This document shows positions 29,091 through 41,967 of a DNA stretch of 64,000 bases, in pieces. The stretch comes from Paulinella micropora. Taxonomy: Eukaryota; Cercozoa; Imbricatea; Euglyphida; Paulinellidae. Below the pieces are notes generated by a model, which did no database searches, was not told the origin of the DNA, and worked only from the letters and a program-made list of their open reading frames with translations. The stretch covers positions 1 through 64,000 of the forward strand of contig WBZZ01006609.1 in assembly GCA_019918135.1 (NCBI GenBank), written 5' to 3'. Each line of letters opens with the position of its first letter. Positions within the stretch are counted from its first letter, which is position 1. Position numbers and translations under genes: made by a program.

Positions 29091-30535
29091 AGACCGGGCC
29101 CGCGCCCTCCTCGGGGCCCCGCGCCTGTCCCCCCCCCTGGCCCTGTCCGTTCCCGGGTTTACCACTATCGGGTTCCTTATCCGTCCCCAACTTAGGAGGG
29201 TCCTGAAACTCCCTCTTGTTCCTGACGAGCGCTTCCTGGAGCGTCTCGTTCTCCATGAGGAAAGGATCATACTTGATGAGGCGTCGAACATTTACAATCT
29301 TGTTCTCCCCCCTGCCTCTTATCCGATACTTAAAAGGCCCCGTTTGTTACACTACCTGACAAGGCCCCTTCCAGTGCACAAACATCTTAGAAGAGATGCC
29401 TTTCGGTACCTGTGGGTAATACAACATGACAATGTCCCCTGGCTTATACGTCACCATGGACAAGTCCTGCTCCAAGGGCTCCTTGCTCAGCTTGCGGGCC
29501 TGCTCCGCTAGCCTTGCTTGCCTTACCGCTTGCATCGCCTCCATGGAGACTCGCATACGGACCCCCCAGAGCTCGTCCTCATCCATCATAAGCCCAGGCC
29601 CATCCTGGTAAACAAAGTGTTGAGGCATCACCGGCTCCTGTCCAAATACCACCTGATACGGGGATCTACATTCCGCCCCCGCCCCAAGGGCTTTCGATGG
29701 TATCGCATTCATTGCGAATACAAAACTCGGGACCACCTCTCTCCACAAGAGTTGATTCTTCTTGCAGTAGGCCCTTAGAGCCGACTTCGGCGGTCTGTGG
29801 ACCCGCTCAATTGCCATTTGCCCTCGAGTTGTATGGCGTTACATACTGCCAGTGAACCCCGTAGAACTTCGCGAGCATTTCCATGAGCTCGTTGTCAAAG
29901 GCCGGCCCCTTATCCGAGCAGATCGTTCTGGGGACCCCTACCACACACAGGACTCGATCGATCAGTTTCCTGGCTGTCGTCTCCGCCGTTGTGTCTGGCA
30001 CTGGGATCGCCCACACGTAATTGCTTGCCCTGTCGATGACCGTCAACAAGAATTTATCCTTCGCCGGCCCCACCAGCGGCAACGGCCCCACGTGGTCTAC
30101 ATGCAGGAACTCAAAGAGCCTTTCCAGCAATGTAAATTTACCCACCGGGATCTTTCCCTCCACCGGGAGCTTCTTGTTCATCAGACAGGTCGTACAGCCC
30201 CTGACTCTTTCCTTTATAAACCGATCCATCCCCTCCCTAAAGAACCTCCTTTTGATAATCCACTTCGTCCTCTGCATCCCCGGGTGATTAACCAACGGGA
30301 CCACGTGCAACGCCACGTAAATCATCTGTCTCAGTTTGGCCGGGACCCATAAAACCCACCTCTCCGGGTTATTGGCCGTCTCTGCCGCCTTACCTTTGTA
30401 CCATAAGAGGCCATCCCGCCATGCCAAAGTCTTGAGCTGTGTCCAGATTTTGTCCGTCAGCAACAGCTCATCCCCGCCAAGAAGTACTGGATCAAGTCCT
30501 TGTACTCCTCGTCGGCTCTCTGGCATTGTTTCCAT
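29091..30535 (-). pseudogene. Gypsy integrase with C-terminal tail
   Basis: Zinc-binding H-H-C-C region (VPLVNHPGMQRTKW and CTTCLMNKK), core with LHVDHVGPLP, ICSDKGPAFDNELM, and after a frame change MAIERVHRPPKSALRAY carrying the Glu. The module KPGDIVMLYYPQVP to GPCQVV is followed by an in-frame TAA and then QTGPFKYRIRGRG, the GPF/Y motif. The tail is Gly/Pro/Gln-rich and ends at about 29091. Confidence 0.8.
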
Positions 30536-30569
30536 GCCTCTACAGATGCAATGCGCACTGTACCGTCCT

Positions 30570-31446
30570 CTACCTGGACTCCCTCAAAAAGCCTGGAATC
30601 CGGCCCAACTCCTCCGAAGCCGCCAACGGCTCGACTGAGGTTTCCTCTGCCTCGAGGGCCGTCTCCACGCCCGGGTCTTCCACGTAGGTGCGGACAGCCG
30701 GTGCCGCATGTGCCTGGCAACAGTAGCACTCATGCTCCGCCTCATCCCCATCCTGCATCGCGGCCTTATCTGCCTCGTATTCCTTAAGGCGTTGCATGGC
30801 CTCCTCCGCAAAGTGCTCGTCACAGCACTCCGCTCGGCCTACGTCCCGTTCCAACTGAGCCGTCATGACTCTTCTGTATTCCGCCCTCTTAGCTTCCACC
30901 AGCTTAGGCTCCTTCCGGCTAGACCCCGGGTGAGCCTTATTGGCATAGAAGATCATATTCGCCGGCAAGACATCCTTCATGTCCTTCCTCAGCGCCAAGT
31001 CCTCAAACTCGTCCATCTGCTGCATAGCAGCCAGACAAGCGGATGGTGTAGAGTAATTGACCCTAGATAAAGAGTCAGCGACAATGTTCTTATTGATGGG
31101 CAGATATTTGACGGTGAAGTCATAGCACGATAGCAAAAACCTGCCATCTGGCCAACCGGCCCGTGCAATCCTTCGTCATTAACCATATAAGGTTCTGATA
31201 ATCCGTCCTTACTACTATATCCCGTGACCCCCACAAGTACTCCCTGAGCCTTACGAAGGACCAGACCACCGCCAAGGCTTCCCTCTGCCTTGTACAGTAG
31301 TTCTGTTTGGCCTTATTGAGCTTCCGGCTCAAATACATAATCTGCCTCAGGACTCCGTGACTATCGTACTGCTGTAGGACCGCCCCGATCGCGTACTTAG
31401 ACGCATCGGTGTCCAGCACATACTGTTTGTCCACATCCGGCATCAT
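30570..31446 (-). pseudogene. Gypsy RNase H
   Basis: 31446-31120 opens with YVLDTDASKYAIGAVLQQYD and QREALAVVWSFVRLREYLWG; the following frame (31136-30570) has FTVKYLPINKNIVADSLSRV, the end of the RNase H domain, then an acidic linker. One frame change between the two. Confidence 0.8.
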
Positions 31447-32462
31447 TAGGATGCAGTCCTTATTGAACTGGGATCACGAGTTAACATTTCCTTAATGAAC
31501 TCGAACGTCTCCTCCTGTTTAGGCGTCCATTCCCTCATATCGCCTTTCAAGTACAGCTTCCGCAACGGCTTAACCGTCTCCGACCAAATCGGAAAGAACT
31601 GACTATAATATTGCGCCAACGCAATAAAGAAGAATAGCTCCGACCGCGTCTGAGGCCGCTTAATGCCCTCCACAGCCTCCCACTTCTTATCCACGATCGC
31701 AACCGTCCCGTTCGATATATCATATCCTAAGTACGTTACCGGTCGGGTGGCAAACTGGCACTTGTCCAAGTTCACCTTGAGACCAACTCTCTCACCCGTC
31801 GGAAAACGTCCTGGATGTGGACCAGATGTTCCTCCATGGTAGTGGATAGATAATAATATCATCTATGTAACAGAAAGCATAGTCCTCTGCCCATATTTCT
31901 CCATAAACCCACCTGCTCTTCCATCCTCAAACTGTCGACCAAGCATTTTCTGCATTGCTGCCTGAAATATGCCCGGCGAGTTCCTCAGACCCATCGGCAA
32001 TACCTTCCACTGGTATAGCGTCATGCCCACTACAAACGCGGTAAGCCACCTGTTCTTCTTACTGAGCGGGATCTGCCAGAACCCATTTTTCAAATCCAAC
32101 ACCGAGTAATATTTCGCGTGTTTTAACTTGCGCATACAATCATCAATCTTAGGCAGCGGGTACCGCTCACCCTCGATGATTTTGTTCACCCGATAAAAAT
32201 TCACACAAAATCTCAGTGCTCCATCCGGCTTCGGAACAATCCGTACATGAGACGAAATCGGGGAGTCCGAAAACTCCGTGAAATCATCCGCCTGTAGCTC
32301 CTCTGCCTTCTCCTGGGCAATGCTCTCCTCCTTGCGGCCTAGACTAGACCTCCTAGAGGCATGCGTGATATTCATCCCCGGTATCTTCCTGAGATGAGCC
32401 TCAAAATGCTTGACCGTGCCCGGTCTAGGCGGATCAAAGATCTCTTTCCCCTTGGCCATCAC
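31446..32462 (-). pseudogene. Gypsy reverse transcriptase
   Basis: First piece 32462-31863: PISSHVRIVPKPDGALRFCV, YSVLDLKNGFWQIPL (catalytic D) and VLPMGLRNSPGIFQAAMQK. The catalytic YIDDIIIY box lies across the frame change near 31860. The second piece (31862-31446) has TYLGYDISNGTVAIVDKK, the connection region and ALAQYYSQFFPIWSE. Strong family match. Confidence 0.85.
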
Positions 32463-33468
32463 CTCCTGAGATCTTCCTCACTCCCATTCCAATCCGCCCG
32501 CATTTGAGCCATTCTATCCTCCCATGACTGGGCGTCCTTCCGACTCTTCAGTTCGGGCGCCTCTGCCACATACGTCCACGCATCCTCCACCAAGCCGTCC
32601 TCGGAGGGCATCTCTACCTCCTTCTGGTGGTATTTGACTTCCGAAAACTCATCCCACTTACCCAGATTCGCCATCCGATCCAGAATCAAGGCGTACTGAA
32701 CTGGTGCCTTCGTCGTAAAGAACCCCGTGAAGCAGGTAAATGCCTGCTCACGTATCTTCTGAAGGTCACACCCCTTGAGTGAGTTCCGATACGCCAGCCC
32801 TTGCGCCCTAGTGCCTAATCTACAAGCAAGCACCAAATGCTGCTTCCTAGACGGCACCGGGATTGGGTGATCCACCATCCGGTCCAAAACCTCATCCGCC
32901 TATAGTGCCTTGTCGTGGAACGGCAGGATAATAGAGAACGGTTTGTCACCCTCGAAATACTTCGTGAGCAACTTTGTGGTCTCCCCAGAATTCCGCGGAC
33001 AAAGAGGTTTGTCACCCCACATATTCCCCACGAAATCCATTATTTCATCCTCCGTTCTTTCCGTTGAAATCCGCATGGACATCAATGGTTCAAACAACGG
33101 CCTATTGGCCTGTAATACTTTTGCATGGAAGCAGTATCGGTTCTGAAGGAACACATATTAATAAGGCCCCTTCTTTCCATCCCTGAACCTATCCATTCCT
33201 GCCTCCTCCTCCATGTTAAGTTCTTCCATTAAAATTTGTGCAGGCCATAATCTGGCCACACCGGCCCTGAATGAAGTCCTCCACCGTTGCCTTTTCCCAA
33301 CGTCGAACAACGTTCCTAGCCTTTCCCGCCAGCCCGCGGTACTCCGGTTGGAAATCCTTGTAATAATTGTCCAACGCCGGGTGTTGATAAGGCTTCGGTA
33401 TGACCAACTGCACCCTTGGGCTCCGCGCAATGGCATGCGAGTCACCGACACCCCCCTTGCCCAGTTTA

Positions 33469-34098
33469 TTATGACGCCGTGTAAGTATCCGTATGGAAGA
33501 GAGGGACCGCAGTCCGCCCCCTCACCATATCGTCCGCGTCATCATCACTAATCCTGTAGTGCACTAAACCTGATCGGCAATCAATCAATGTATTCATCCT
33601 ATTGAGTTGATTGAATCCAATCAGCAACCCCCCCGAATACTCCGGACAGACATAGAACTGGATGTCGAAGGACTTACCAGAGTAGAGTTCAATGGTCAAA
33701 ACCATCGTCCCCGTAACCTCCGCCCTCGCCTTTCCATTCACCCCTTCTATGCGTCCTTTCATAGGCAACATATTTTTATCCAACCACGCCCGATTGGACG
33801 TTATGAAATCCGCGCCCGCGATATTAATGTTAGCCAACGTATCATTGGCCACATCGCATGCACTCTCCAGATCCACACAGTAGACCTGAGTAATGCACAA
33901 CGCATGCTCCGGCATCTCAATAGCCTCCAGGCGCTCCTTCAAGTCAGAAAAAAGAACAAAACTGTTATTCAAATCTTTCCGATCCGACAGCCCGCTCCTG
34001 ATGAACCCCTCACCAAAAGCAGTAGCTTTCATCCCTCTGGCATTTAGACCCGTCGCCGTTTTACTTCCGGGCTTAAACTTCCTCACCCGTACCGGCAC
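33469..34098 (-). pseudogene. Gypsy retropepsin-like protease, active site altered
   Basis: About 209 residues. A retropepsin fold is suggested by ANINIAGADFITSNRAWLD (active-site loop), a long strand region and GGLLIGFNQLNRMNTLIDCR near the end. The loop that should read D-T/S-G-A reads N-I-A-G-A, so the catalytic Asp seems lost. Confidence 0.5.
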
Positions 34099-34699
34099 CG
34101 GCTTAGCCTCCCAATCGGACTCCGGGATGATGGAAACTTCTTTTTAAACCTAACCGTCGGGACTGGCAAAATTTTCAGAGTAGGATCCGACCGTCGCGGT
34201 GCGATAGTAACAACTTTATTATTTATCAATTTAACTTGTCTGGCCTTCTCGGGCCCCCATTCTCCTTCGTTGTCACCCCGCTTATCCCGTTCAATCGTTA
34301 CCTGCATCACAGAACCATCCATTCCATGAGTCAAATGCTGACTTCTGTGAGTAAGGTTACCTGTGGGTTTCGCCTCGACTTCCCGCCTTCCAGGCTTATA
34401 CAAAGTCGTCGGGGGTGAAGTCCTGATCACCTGAGGCACAGCACCATCCTCATGAGTACTCACGGACAAATCCGTGCCCCCCCCCCCCCCCCCCCACAGT
34501 TATCCCTATGCTGGGCCTTACCAGCTGGAGTTTCATCCCCCCCCCCCATCTCGGAGACTTCCACTCCTTCTTCCTCCGTTTCCTCCTTGGAAGCCGCCGC
34601 CACTTTCGCCTTCTCGAGCGGCTGGGTGGTTCCCGTCTTTCTAAAGCGCTTCTTGCCTTTGAAGCCGCCTTTTCCTCCACTGCCTCCACGTCCTCGGCC

Positions 34700-35526
34700 A
34701 CCGACTCCAGCGTCCCGCAAAGACTTAGTCGCGCCATCGAACGCGGTCAAGCAATCTCTGACCAGACGCCGAACCTGCCGATCCTTGATCTTCAGCTGGC
34801 CCTTGCCACGGATTGCCCTTATAACTTTCCATAAAGAGGCGCCGTCGTTTTCCCCCCTCACGTCGCCTCCAGGGCCCTCCAATCCTTGTCTTTGTCAGAG
34901 TGAAGGCCTTGGCACTCAGCCTTCTTCGGGCGTTGATAGCCCTTGAAGTAATAGTCCCAGCAAAGCCGACGCCCCTTGGTCTGGGAGGGAGTGGCAGCCT
35001 CCTTCGGCTTATTGCCTGGAGAGGGAAGAATACGCTCATCGCTTTCATCCTCCTCCTCCTCCACTTCCTCCATCTCCTGTTTGCTCTGCTTGCCGTAACC
35101 CCCCGCTTTCATGTTCGGGATACGGCGTTTTGGAACTCCTCCCGTCTGGATGGCAAGCACCTTCCCGTTTTGCTTACTGTCCAGATGACCTCTAGCCATC
35201 GCCGACAAAGCCTCATTGAGTCCAGCCGAGGTGACCAGGGTATCCTCCCATGTCCTCTCGGCAGTCAGAAAGTCCTTCCATATATCCCTTTCTGACTTGT
35301 AACTGTCAGCGAATTCCTTCCATGCTGAAGATTGGTCAGTGATGGAATCCACATTGTCCGGGATCGTACTCATCCACCTGTTACCTGGCCAACCAGCAAT
35401 AATGGCCCGGTAAACACATGGGTCGTGCTGATAAATCCTCGCCATCACATGACGGGTGAACCGTTTAAGGCTCATGAAGAACGTGTTGTCCTTCTTCAGC
35501 CAGTACGTCCCGTTGGTCCTTTCCAC
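34700..35526 (-). pseudogene. Gypsy gag region
   Basis: Helical gag-like part (KKDNTFFMSLKRFTRHVMAR, WKEFADSYKSERDIWKDFL), an acidic EEVEEEEDESDE stretch and a C-terminal LCWDYYFKGYQRPKKAECQG-LH, a possible CCCH/CCHC-like finger. Pieces downstream to 34460 in other frames add a G/R-rich RNA-binding-like tail. The end is interrupted by poly-C runs at 34484-34498 and 34539-34547. Confidence 0.5.
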
Positions 35527-35585
35527 ACCTTTTTGAGTTCGACCAAGCCCTTGCCGACTTTAATCGGTTTCGTTCCACTCTACTG

Positions 35586-37757
35586 ATGCAGTACTATTGG
35601 CCCCCACGCAACTCAGCACATGACATGGACCCCCTCACCTTTGAGGACTACACACATGGCCTCGCCATCGTTGCAAAGGAAGTCATACCGGTTGGGGTTA
35701 TCAATACCGAATCGATGTGCTTGTTTCGTGCTGGTGGTTCACCAGCGCCAAAGATGACCTGTCGCGGGACAGGCCCACTTTCGGAATACGCGCTGCGAGA
35801 CATCCTCAACATCGAAGAAGGTGCTACCATGATGTCACGGCTTCACCAGCACAATGTCGCAGCTGTCATCTTTCACTTCTGCCCACAGAATGGAAGAAAC
35901 ACCGCACAACTCGTCGCCTCCTCCCTAGTTGGCCCCAATATCGAGCCCACCAGCGACATTGGTTACTTTCGACAAGGAATGGCTTACTGTCCCGTTGGAC
36001 GCCCATGGGGATATAGATCTTCATATTGCGGCTTACTTGTGGGTGCCAACCCCAACAGCTCCCCTTTGGCAGCCATTCTCGAAGTTCAACTTTTATTTCC
36101 ATGGTGCAGCATGGAGGACCCCACTCCTCAGCACATGTCTTTCTCCCCACAAGTGGATGGAGGAGGAACATACATACGTCGCGTTTTCCGACTTCCGACG
36201 CGCGAACGCTGTTTCGCCCTACAACACTACTTTCACCGCCTTCCGTGTAAGGACCCGATTTGGTTCAAGATCCTCCCTATGGACCATTACTACGACGAAG
36301 GCAGTGAATGGTCGGAAAAACGCATGGTCCGAGAACGATCCTACGAATGTATCGTGGACCTGCTGCGCAGCTTTTTCGACTATTGTAGCATCACCGCCTA
36401 CTACACAGACGAAAAGGATGCACCATTTTTGCTACAGTTTTTTATGGGTGGCAATTATATGGGACAGGCAAACACCTATCGAAAGGAAAGTGGGAACCTC
36501 CGAACTGAACGACTCCGAACTTCGCGAATATCTAAACAAGGCTCCCAACTGGAATGCAGCATCCCGCACCATAGACGTCATAGACTCCTTTGCAGGCACA
36601 TTCCATTGGGTACGTTACGACCATGTCCCGTGGCACCTTGCACAGTACTTCTTTATGGTCGTTGGCAGCGAAACCGGACGTCGTTTCAGCCAGGAGATCC
36701 ATGTGGTCCAACACCCCTGCGGTACTGTCCCCTGCTCAACTGACATAATCAATCCGTATTCTCGCGATAAGCGCCTCCGTGGCTACCCCTACGGAGTGCC
36801 GGTTATTCGGAGATACCAGACAACAAACGAACATCGACACTTTCATGAGTGGAAGACGAATGCGAACCACTCTTTCACCGCTTACTTGGAGACGACCATA
36901 CCCAGTTCGGACGTTGGACCAATCTCAAGACAGAGCGCACGGGAATGGTCCTCAGCATGTTTTACACGGAGTTAAAGATGAGTGTCCAGGATCTTGAGTA
37001 CGAAGTTCTGTTGACCAACGTACCAGGAGGAAACTGTCCGACACTTTCCCCTGAAGAAACCAGAGCCAACTATCATATCGGCTACCCCCACAGAGACCTC
37101 ATCCACCCAGGTTTTGATGTCCAGCCACACCTGCCACGCGAACTGCTACGCAGCTCATGGTCAGACCCAACCCAGATCGATGACTCTCCGGCGATATCCG
37201 ACAGCAATTCTGGTTCTTCATCGAGTTCAAGCTCCGCATCCAGCTCCTCATCGAGCTCGTCATCTAGCTCGACCTCATCTTCATCGACGATAGTTTCAGC
37301 TTCGCCTCCACATGCCCCAGCTTCGCCACCATCGGCCCCAGCTCAGCCACCGCTGACCCAAAATCAGCCTCCAGTGGTTTCAGCCCAACCACCACCGGCC
37401 CCGGCTCATCTACCAGCGGCCACTGGCTCCGACCCACCGGCCGCACCGTTGCCACAAACAACTCGTGCGCACCCTGTTCAACTACAGCCCTCATCTGGCT
37501 GCAAGCCGAGTGAAAACAAGAAGCACAAAGACGACGACGACTCGAAAGGAGGTGGATACGGCCCCTTTTCGTCATCGTCGAGCAGTTCATCGTCTGGCAG
37601 TTCGTCATCGACGCCGACGACGAACTCTACAGCTGTGACTTCTCCTCCACACTCGATGACGCGACGTTCGCAGAACAAGGACGATGAAAACGAACCGCAT
37701 GGAATTGGATTCATCCCTTTTCGATTTTCCCCTGCATTTTTCGCCTCCGTTACATAA
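35586..37757 (+). pseudogene. Gag-like gene in alternating frames with Ser/Pro-rich tail
   Basis: The coding-like sequence moves between three frames: MDPLTFEDYTHGLAIVAKEV to about 35945, FDKEWLTVPLDAHGDIDLHI to about 36240, HYYDEGSEWSEKRMVRERSY to about 36490, VGTSELNDSELREYLNKAPN to about 36850, then TGMVLSMFYTELKMSVQDLE. Each stretch looks protein-like, so this is one decayed gene with four or more indels. The tail has a poly-Ser block (37200-37290), a Pro/Ala-rich block (37305-37450) and a second Ser block. No conserved domain recognised. Confidence 0.45.
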
Positions 37758-39357
37758 ATCCATCCCTTCGCACAGACATCCATTTTGCCCTTCTCAAAAG
37801 GATCAACCTTTGGCACCATCAAGGTTTCATCACCTCGTACGCTCATGGCAACAGCAATGCAGCTACGGCAACGATCAACGGTAACACAATCCCTCGAGCA
37901 AAAAGCGGAATCTGGAAGAAGGTGAGCTTTTAGTCAATGAAGGCCACCAGACAGGTAATGCGATCCCGCAACCTCAACCTGATTTCGATAATGGCGCCCG
38001 CGAACATGATTTTCCAGACGGAGTCTTTGCTTTCCAAGCGGCGACCCGCCATGGAGAACACGCTCACTGGTGCGAATGTAATGGCCCATCGTGCGGTTCC
38101 AGCAACCGTACATTATCACCACCAACACCCCCGCGTGCATTTAGCGTATTAGCCATCAACCCTGTAATTGGCCATTGTCTACGCCAAGTGATTGTCGATG
38201 AGCTCAACTACTTCGTCAACTGTGGTATGATCATCCCTTTCTCCATGGACGCTTCCAGATACAACAGTTCGGCCGCCATCAACGGAGTTCTCCCTCTCAA
38301 GGAGAAACGACGCGTATGGAAGACTTTTGCTGACCTTCTTACACCTCTGGGTTGTGATAATATAAGATTTGCAAATTGTTCAAAGTTACTCATGCCCCAC
38401 CATGGTAACCAGGAGCTTCTATACGATCTCCCGACAGGCATCTTTGCCTATTCGATTCACCAATGTAAAGGCCCCCACCCTGTTTGGTGCCGATGCGGAG
38501 GCCCAGTCGAATGCCCGACACGCGGCCTGGCTCCCCCGTCGCCAAGTCATTCTGCCTCTCCCGATCATCGAGCTGTACCTCCAAGACGACGACTTCTCGA
38601 CCATAAACATTCGGGCCGCCCTCGACAGGTGTTTGGCTCCGGGCCTGCTCCTGTAGCCACTACGACTCCCGAATCTCAGCCAAGGCAAAGCCGACGACAA
38701 AGACGACGCCATAGGCGCAAGGGCCGCAACCAAAACGCCCAGCCTCTGCATCCTCCCGCGCGTCCGGCCCCGTGGTCAGACGTCCCCGAAGGTCGTCAAG
38801 GCCCTGCCCACCCATCGGTCGCCCCTCGAAGTCGCCGCCAATCTAACACGCTCGCTTGGCCAGGCACTGACTCAACTCAAAGCTTGAACAATATGCAAAG
38901 CGGTGCCTGACAACTAAGTCTGGAGCTCTCCAGACTCTACTCAACTGAGGCCGCCCGACCCTCTGGCACCCCCGACCAACAGCAACTCGCCCACTCCGCG
39001 TATGGATTTCACCAGGGAAGACTCCGCGCAGACACGCCCCGACTCCCCATCCAAGCGATCGGAACAGAACGCGATGCTGATATGTCCTAGGTTTTCTACA
39101 GAGGCAGTCAACCCGAGCCTCACTAGACCTCAACAAGACCAACTCTGGGCCCTCATTGCAAATTCGAACACACTGTTCTGTCTCCTCGGTGCAAACCGAA
39201 TGCCAAACCAGTTACGGTCCCATGCCCGCGCTGGACCCCGGTAGTATTCGAATACCTCTCCAACTGGGCTACGAATGTCCTCAACGCCGGCACATGGAGC
39301 TACGCCTCCTCACAATGTACGAAGGAGCCCGGCCACACGGCTACCGCACCCCCTGCC
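37758..39357 (+). other. Degenerate internal part of the Ty3-like element
   Basis: Only fragments can be read, for example NYFVNCGMIIPFSMDASRYN at 38206-38265 and a basic Arg-rich tail (38600-38800). The reverse transcriptase would be expected here but no FPLP, LDL..F or YxDD motif is seen on the plus strand. Probably deleted or decayed beyond recognition. Confidence 0.4.
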
Positions 39358-40233
39358 TTGACCAAATATGAGTCCCTGCACCATCTCTGCCTTTTGACAG
39401 ACTCCAACCAAACAGGCATTGACGGCTCCCTTCACGCTGGCTCTGACTGCGACGCCCCAGTCATCCAAGATTTCTCCCTCAAGTTTACGGACACGCAAAC
39501 CCTCTGGTCGACCTATACACGAGAAGCCTACGGTGTCCTTTATGGAATTCAACAGTGCCGCCACTACATCAATGCTAGCGACCATGAGCTCGCTGTCGTC
39601 ACCGATCCTCGGCCACTTTTGTGGTCATGACAAACTCGTTACCCCATGGTCATCGGATGAATTTTGAAATATCTACAGACGTTGAGTCTCAAGATTGGAT
39701 ACCTCCCCAGTAAACAAACTCTCCTCCCGGATGATTTGTCCCGTGTCCCCCGCACAAGCTTAGGCGCACCGATCCCCATCGATGAAGCCGCAGCTACCAT
39801 AGCGCTCCTCGCAACCATGCCACTGCCCAGAGCAGACTCTACTCTGTGGCTTACTACCGAAGACACAAATGCTGCGTTGGAGACGAAGCTCAAATCTCTC
39901 CCATGCCGCATCATCCGCGCGAGCCTAAGAAAGACAAACGCTCAAGCTCCGTGGGATCTGGCTATCGTCATACCTCCGACTGATCGTCCTGTGACCGTCG
40001 CGCGGGCCATGTTCTCCCTTCGCAAGCCGTTTACTATGCTCATTCCGGACGATGCCGTCGACGCTATACCACATCGTACCCTTCCACCGGAAGCAGTCGA
40101 TGAGTGTCACCAAATCCAGTTTAAAGACAACTTAGTGTGGTTAGTCTTTGGCCTTCGCATGGCATGGAACTACAGATACCCTCTTGTCGCTACTTCGCAC
40201 GCTTCTCGCGTCACTCCACCAAACCAAGTTTGA
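39358..40233 (+). pseudogene. Ty3-like RNase H and tether
   Basis: First frame (39358-39630): HLCLLTDSNQTGIDGSLHAG, YTREAYGVLYGIQQCRHYIN and LAVVTDPRPLLW, which give the D, E and D of the RNase H site. After a frame change, IGYLPSKQTLLPDDLSRVPR is the usual segment just after RNase H. The rest to 40233 has no recognised domain. Confidence 0.7.
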
Positions 40234-40796
40234 CATCGTTTTAGACAAGATAATCAAAGTTTAAGGAGTAGCCACCCCCTTTCACTCTCAAGTGGATTTT
40301 ACCCATCGTAATGGCTTCACCCGCCCCAGCCCAGCGCTTTTCCCACTTGAATCGTCATCGTCCCTAAAAGTATTACGCCATGACCGGCGTACCCATGTAA
40401 GTCCTTGATCGCCTCTTGTGCCTGCAGGTGAACGATTATTCTCACCGAACTTGAACCCCTCAGTGTTTATATCGGCACGGCATACTTGGTGTTTCATTGG
40501 TTCATCTTGGCTATGTGATACCCGGCCACCTAGTTCTCTACGGCACGATATCGCCTCTGATATCATTGCTCGCTACTGTGCCTCAATTGTTTCAGTCCCG
40601 CTGCAAATCATGGATATCCGGCCCCGGCTGATCATCATCCGCATCGCGCCAATATAGACGCATCCTTCTTCTACTCTCCCATGGTTTAAGAGACTCACCC
40701 ACCTCTCTTTTTCCTTTTGAACATTTTTTTTAGTGAGACAACATAATTCGTTCGTTAATCACTTATCCTGTACGCAACTCAACTCAACCGTTAGGT

Positions 40797-41351
40797 CTGG
40801 GGGGGGAGCTATCAGACTGAGCACCTTAACGACCGGCCAAAACCTTTACCGTTGATTAGACACTCTTTTTGACCGGTTGATTAGATTCTCCTCTGCACGA
40901 CGTTTCGACTTCACTAACTAGTTTTCGATTTCGTTCAGAAATGATTTCAAACGATCAGTTCAAAGTTCTTTTTAGCTATTGCCATTTTCCCCATCCGTAT
41001 TACCTTTTCCCCCGATTTCCCGTGAAACACGTTTTCGTTGATTAGGTAATACCCGGTCACTCACGGACCTAATACCTTAGACGCCGGTTTGCTGAGAGAC
41101 TCCGTTAGAAGCCACGATACCAATCGACACTTTTAATCCGCACGTATATAGCAGAACTGACAAACTCAAAGGTAATAATGAAACTGAAATAAAGTCCGCA
41201 CGACTGTAATTATTACACAATGGTTGTTGTCCGATTCTGAATGCCAATGTGGACCGTTACGTCCGTTACAATTATTGACTAGAACTATACGGATAAATTA
41301 CTTACCAGTCACAAAGCAATCACTAAAAGTAAAACGTAATTGTCCTACCAA
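40797..41351. repeat. Polypurine tracts facing each other, mixed LTR remnants
   Basis: A plus-strand tract TCTGGGGGGGGAGC (40797-40810) ends the Ty3-like element and a minus-strand tract (CTCCCCCTTAG at 41347-41357) ends the Copia on the other strand. The 540 bp between must contain the 3' LTR remnants of both, joined tail to tail. No gene seen. The junction point cannot be fixed without LTR copies. Confidence 0.45.
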
Positions 41352-41967
41352 CGCTCCCCCTTAGTTCTATGTCGATAATGCAAGTTATAAGTAATCAATA
41401 TATATACAATTACTAACTATTGCATATTGCGATAATGGCACTGATTTCAAGTTGCAAAACTGAAAAGATAGTTACATCCGTTTGACAACCTGAAATTCAG
41501 TCAGTTATGACTCAAAACTTAAAAATTGTCTCTGCTTCAAGTCCATCGCCGCCGCTTCTTCGCCGTGTTGTCATCTCGAGCTTGTCGATTGAAACTTCAG
41601 CATCGGTCCCTCTGGCTGACACAATTAGTGCTTGACTAAATTACATTACTGACTCAATGAGTCCAATATAATTAGTTAAATTTGCCATTCCGCCATTAAA
41701 AACTACTCCCGCCGCATTCCGCTTCGTCGGCATATGCTCTTCTTCCGCTCTTGCCGCGATCAACGACCGATGGTGGACGATCCACGCGCTTCGTTCTCGC
41801 GCTCGATTTCAACTTCAACGGAAGCAATGCCTAAAGATGATGCTCGACAACCTGCGCAAAACACTTCCTGCACACTTCAAAGAGAGAAAACTCACAAAAC
41901 AACAACATGAGTTGACTTTGCGTAAATTTGCGTATTTTGCGTGAGTTTGCAGACTTGAGATGTAAAA

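Larger units (their letters stand above)
29091..35540 (-). mobile_element. Ty3/Gypsy retrotransposon (minus), decayed
   Basis: Minus-strand order is gag (35526-34700), protease (34098-33469), unassigned linker (33451-32460), reverse transcriptase (32462-31446), RNase H (31446-30570) and integrase with C-terminal region (30535-29091). This protease-RT-RNaseH-integrase order defines Ty3/Gypsy. Several frameshifts and at least one in-frame TAA (near 29344) are present. Both ends abut other elements and I see no LTR pair. Confidence 0.85.
35586..40809 (+). mobile_element. Ty3-like element (plus), reverse transcriptase core missing
   Basis: A plus-strand element abutting the Gypsy gag. A long gag-like region (35586-37757) is followed by unassigned sequence (37760-39000), an RNase H (39358-39640) with the following tether (39664-40233) and a polypurine tract (40797-40809). 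No YxDD box or other reverse-transcriptase motifs are visible between gag and RNase H. Classification rests on the RNase H and tether. Confidence 0.6.
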
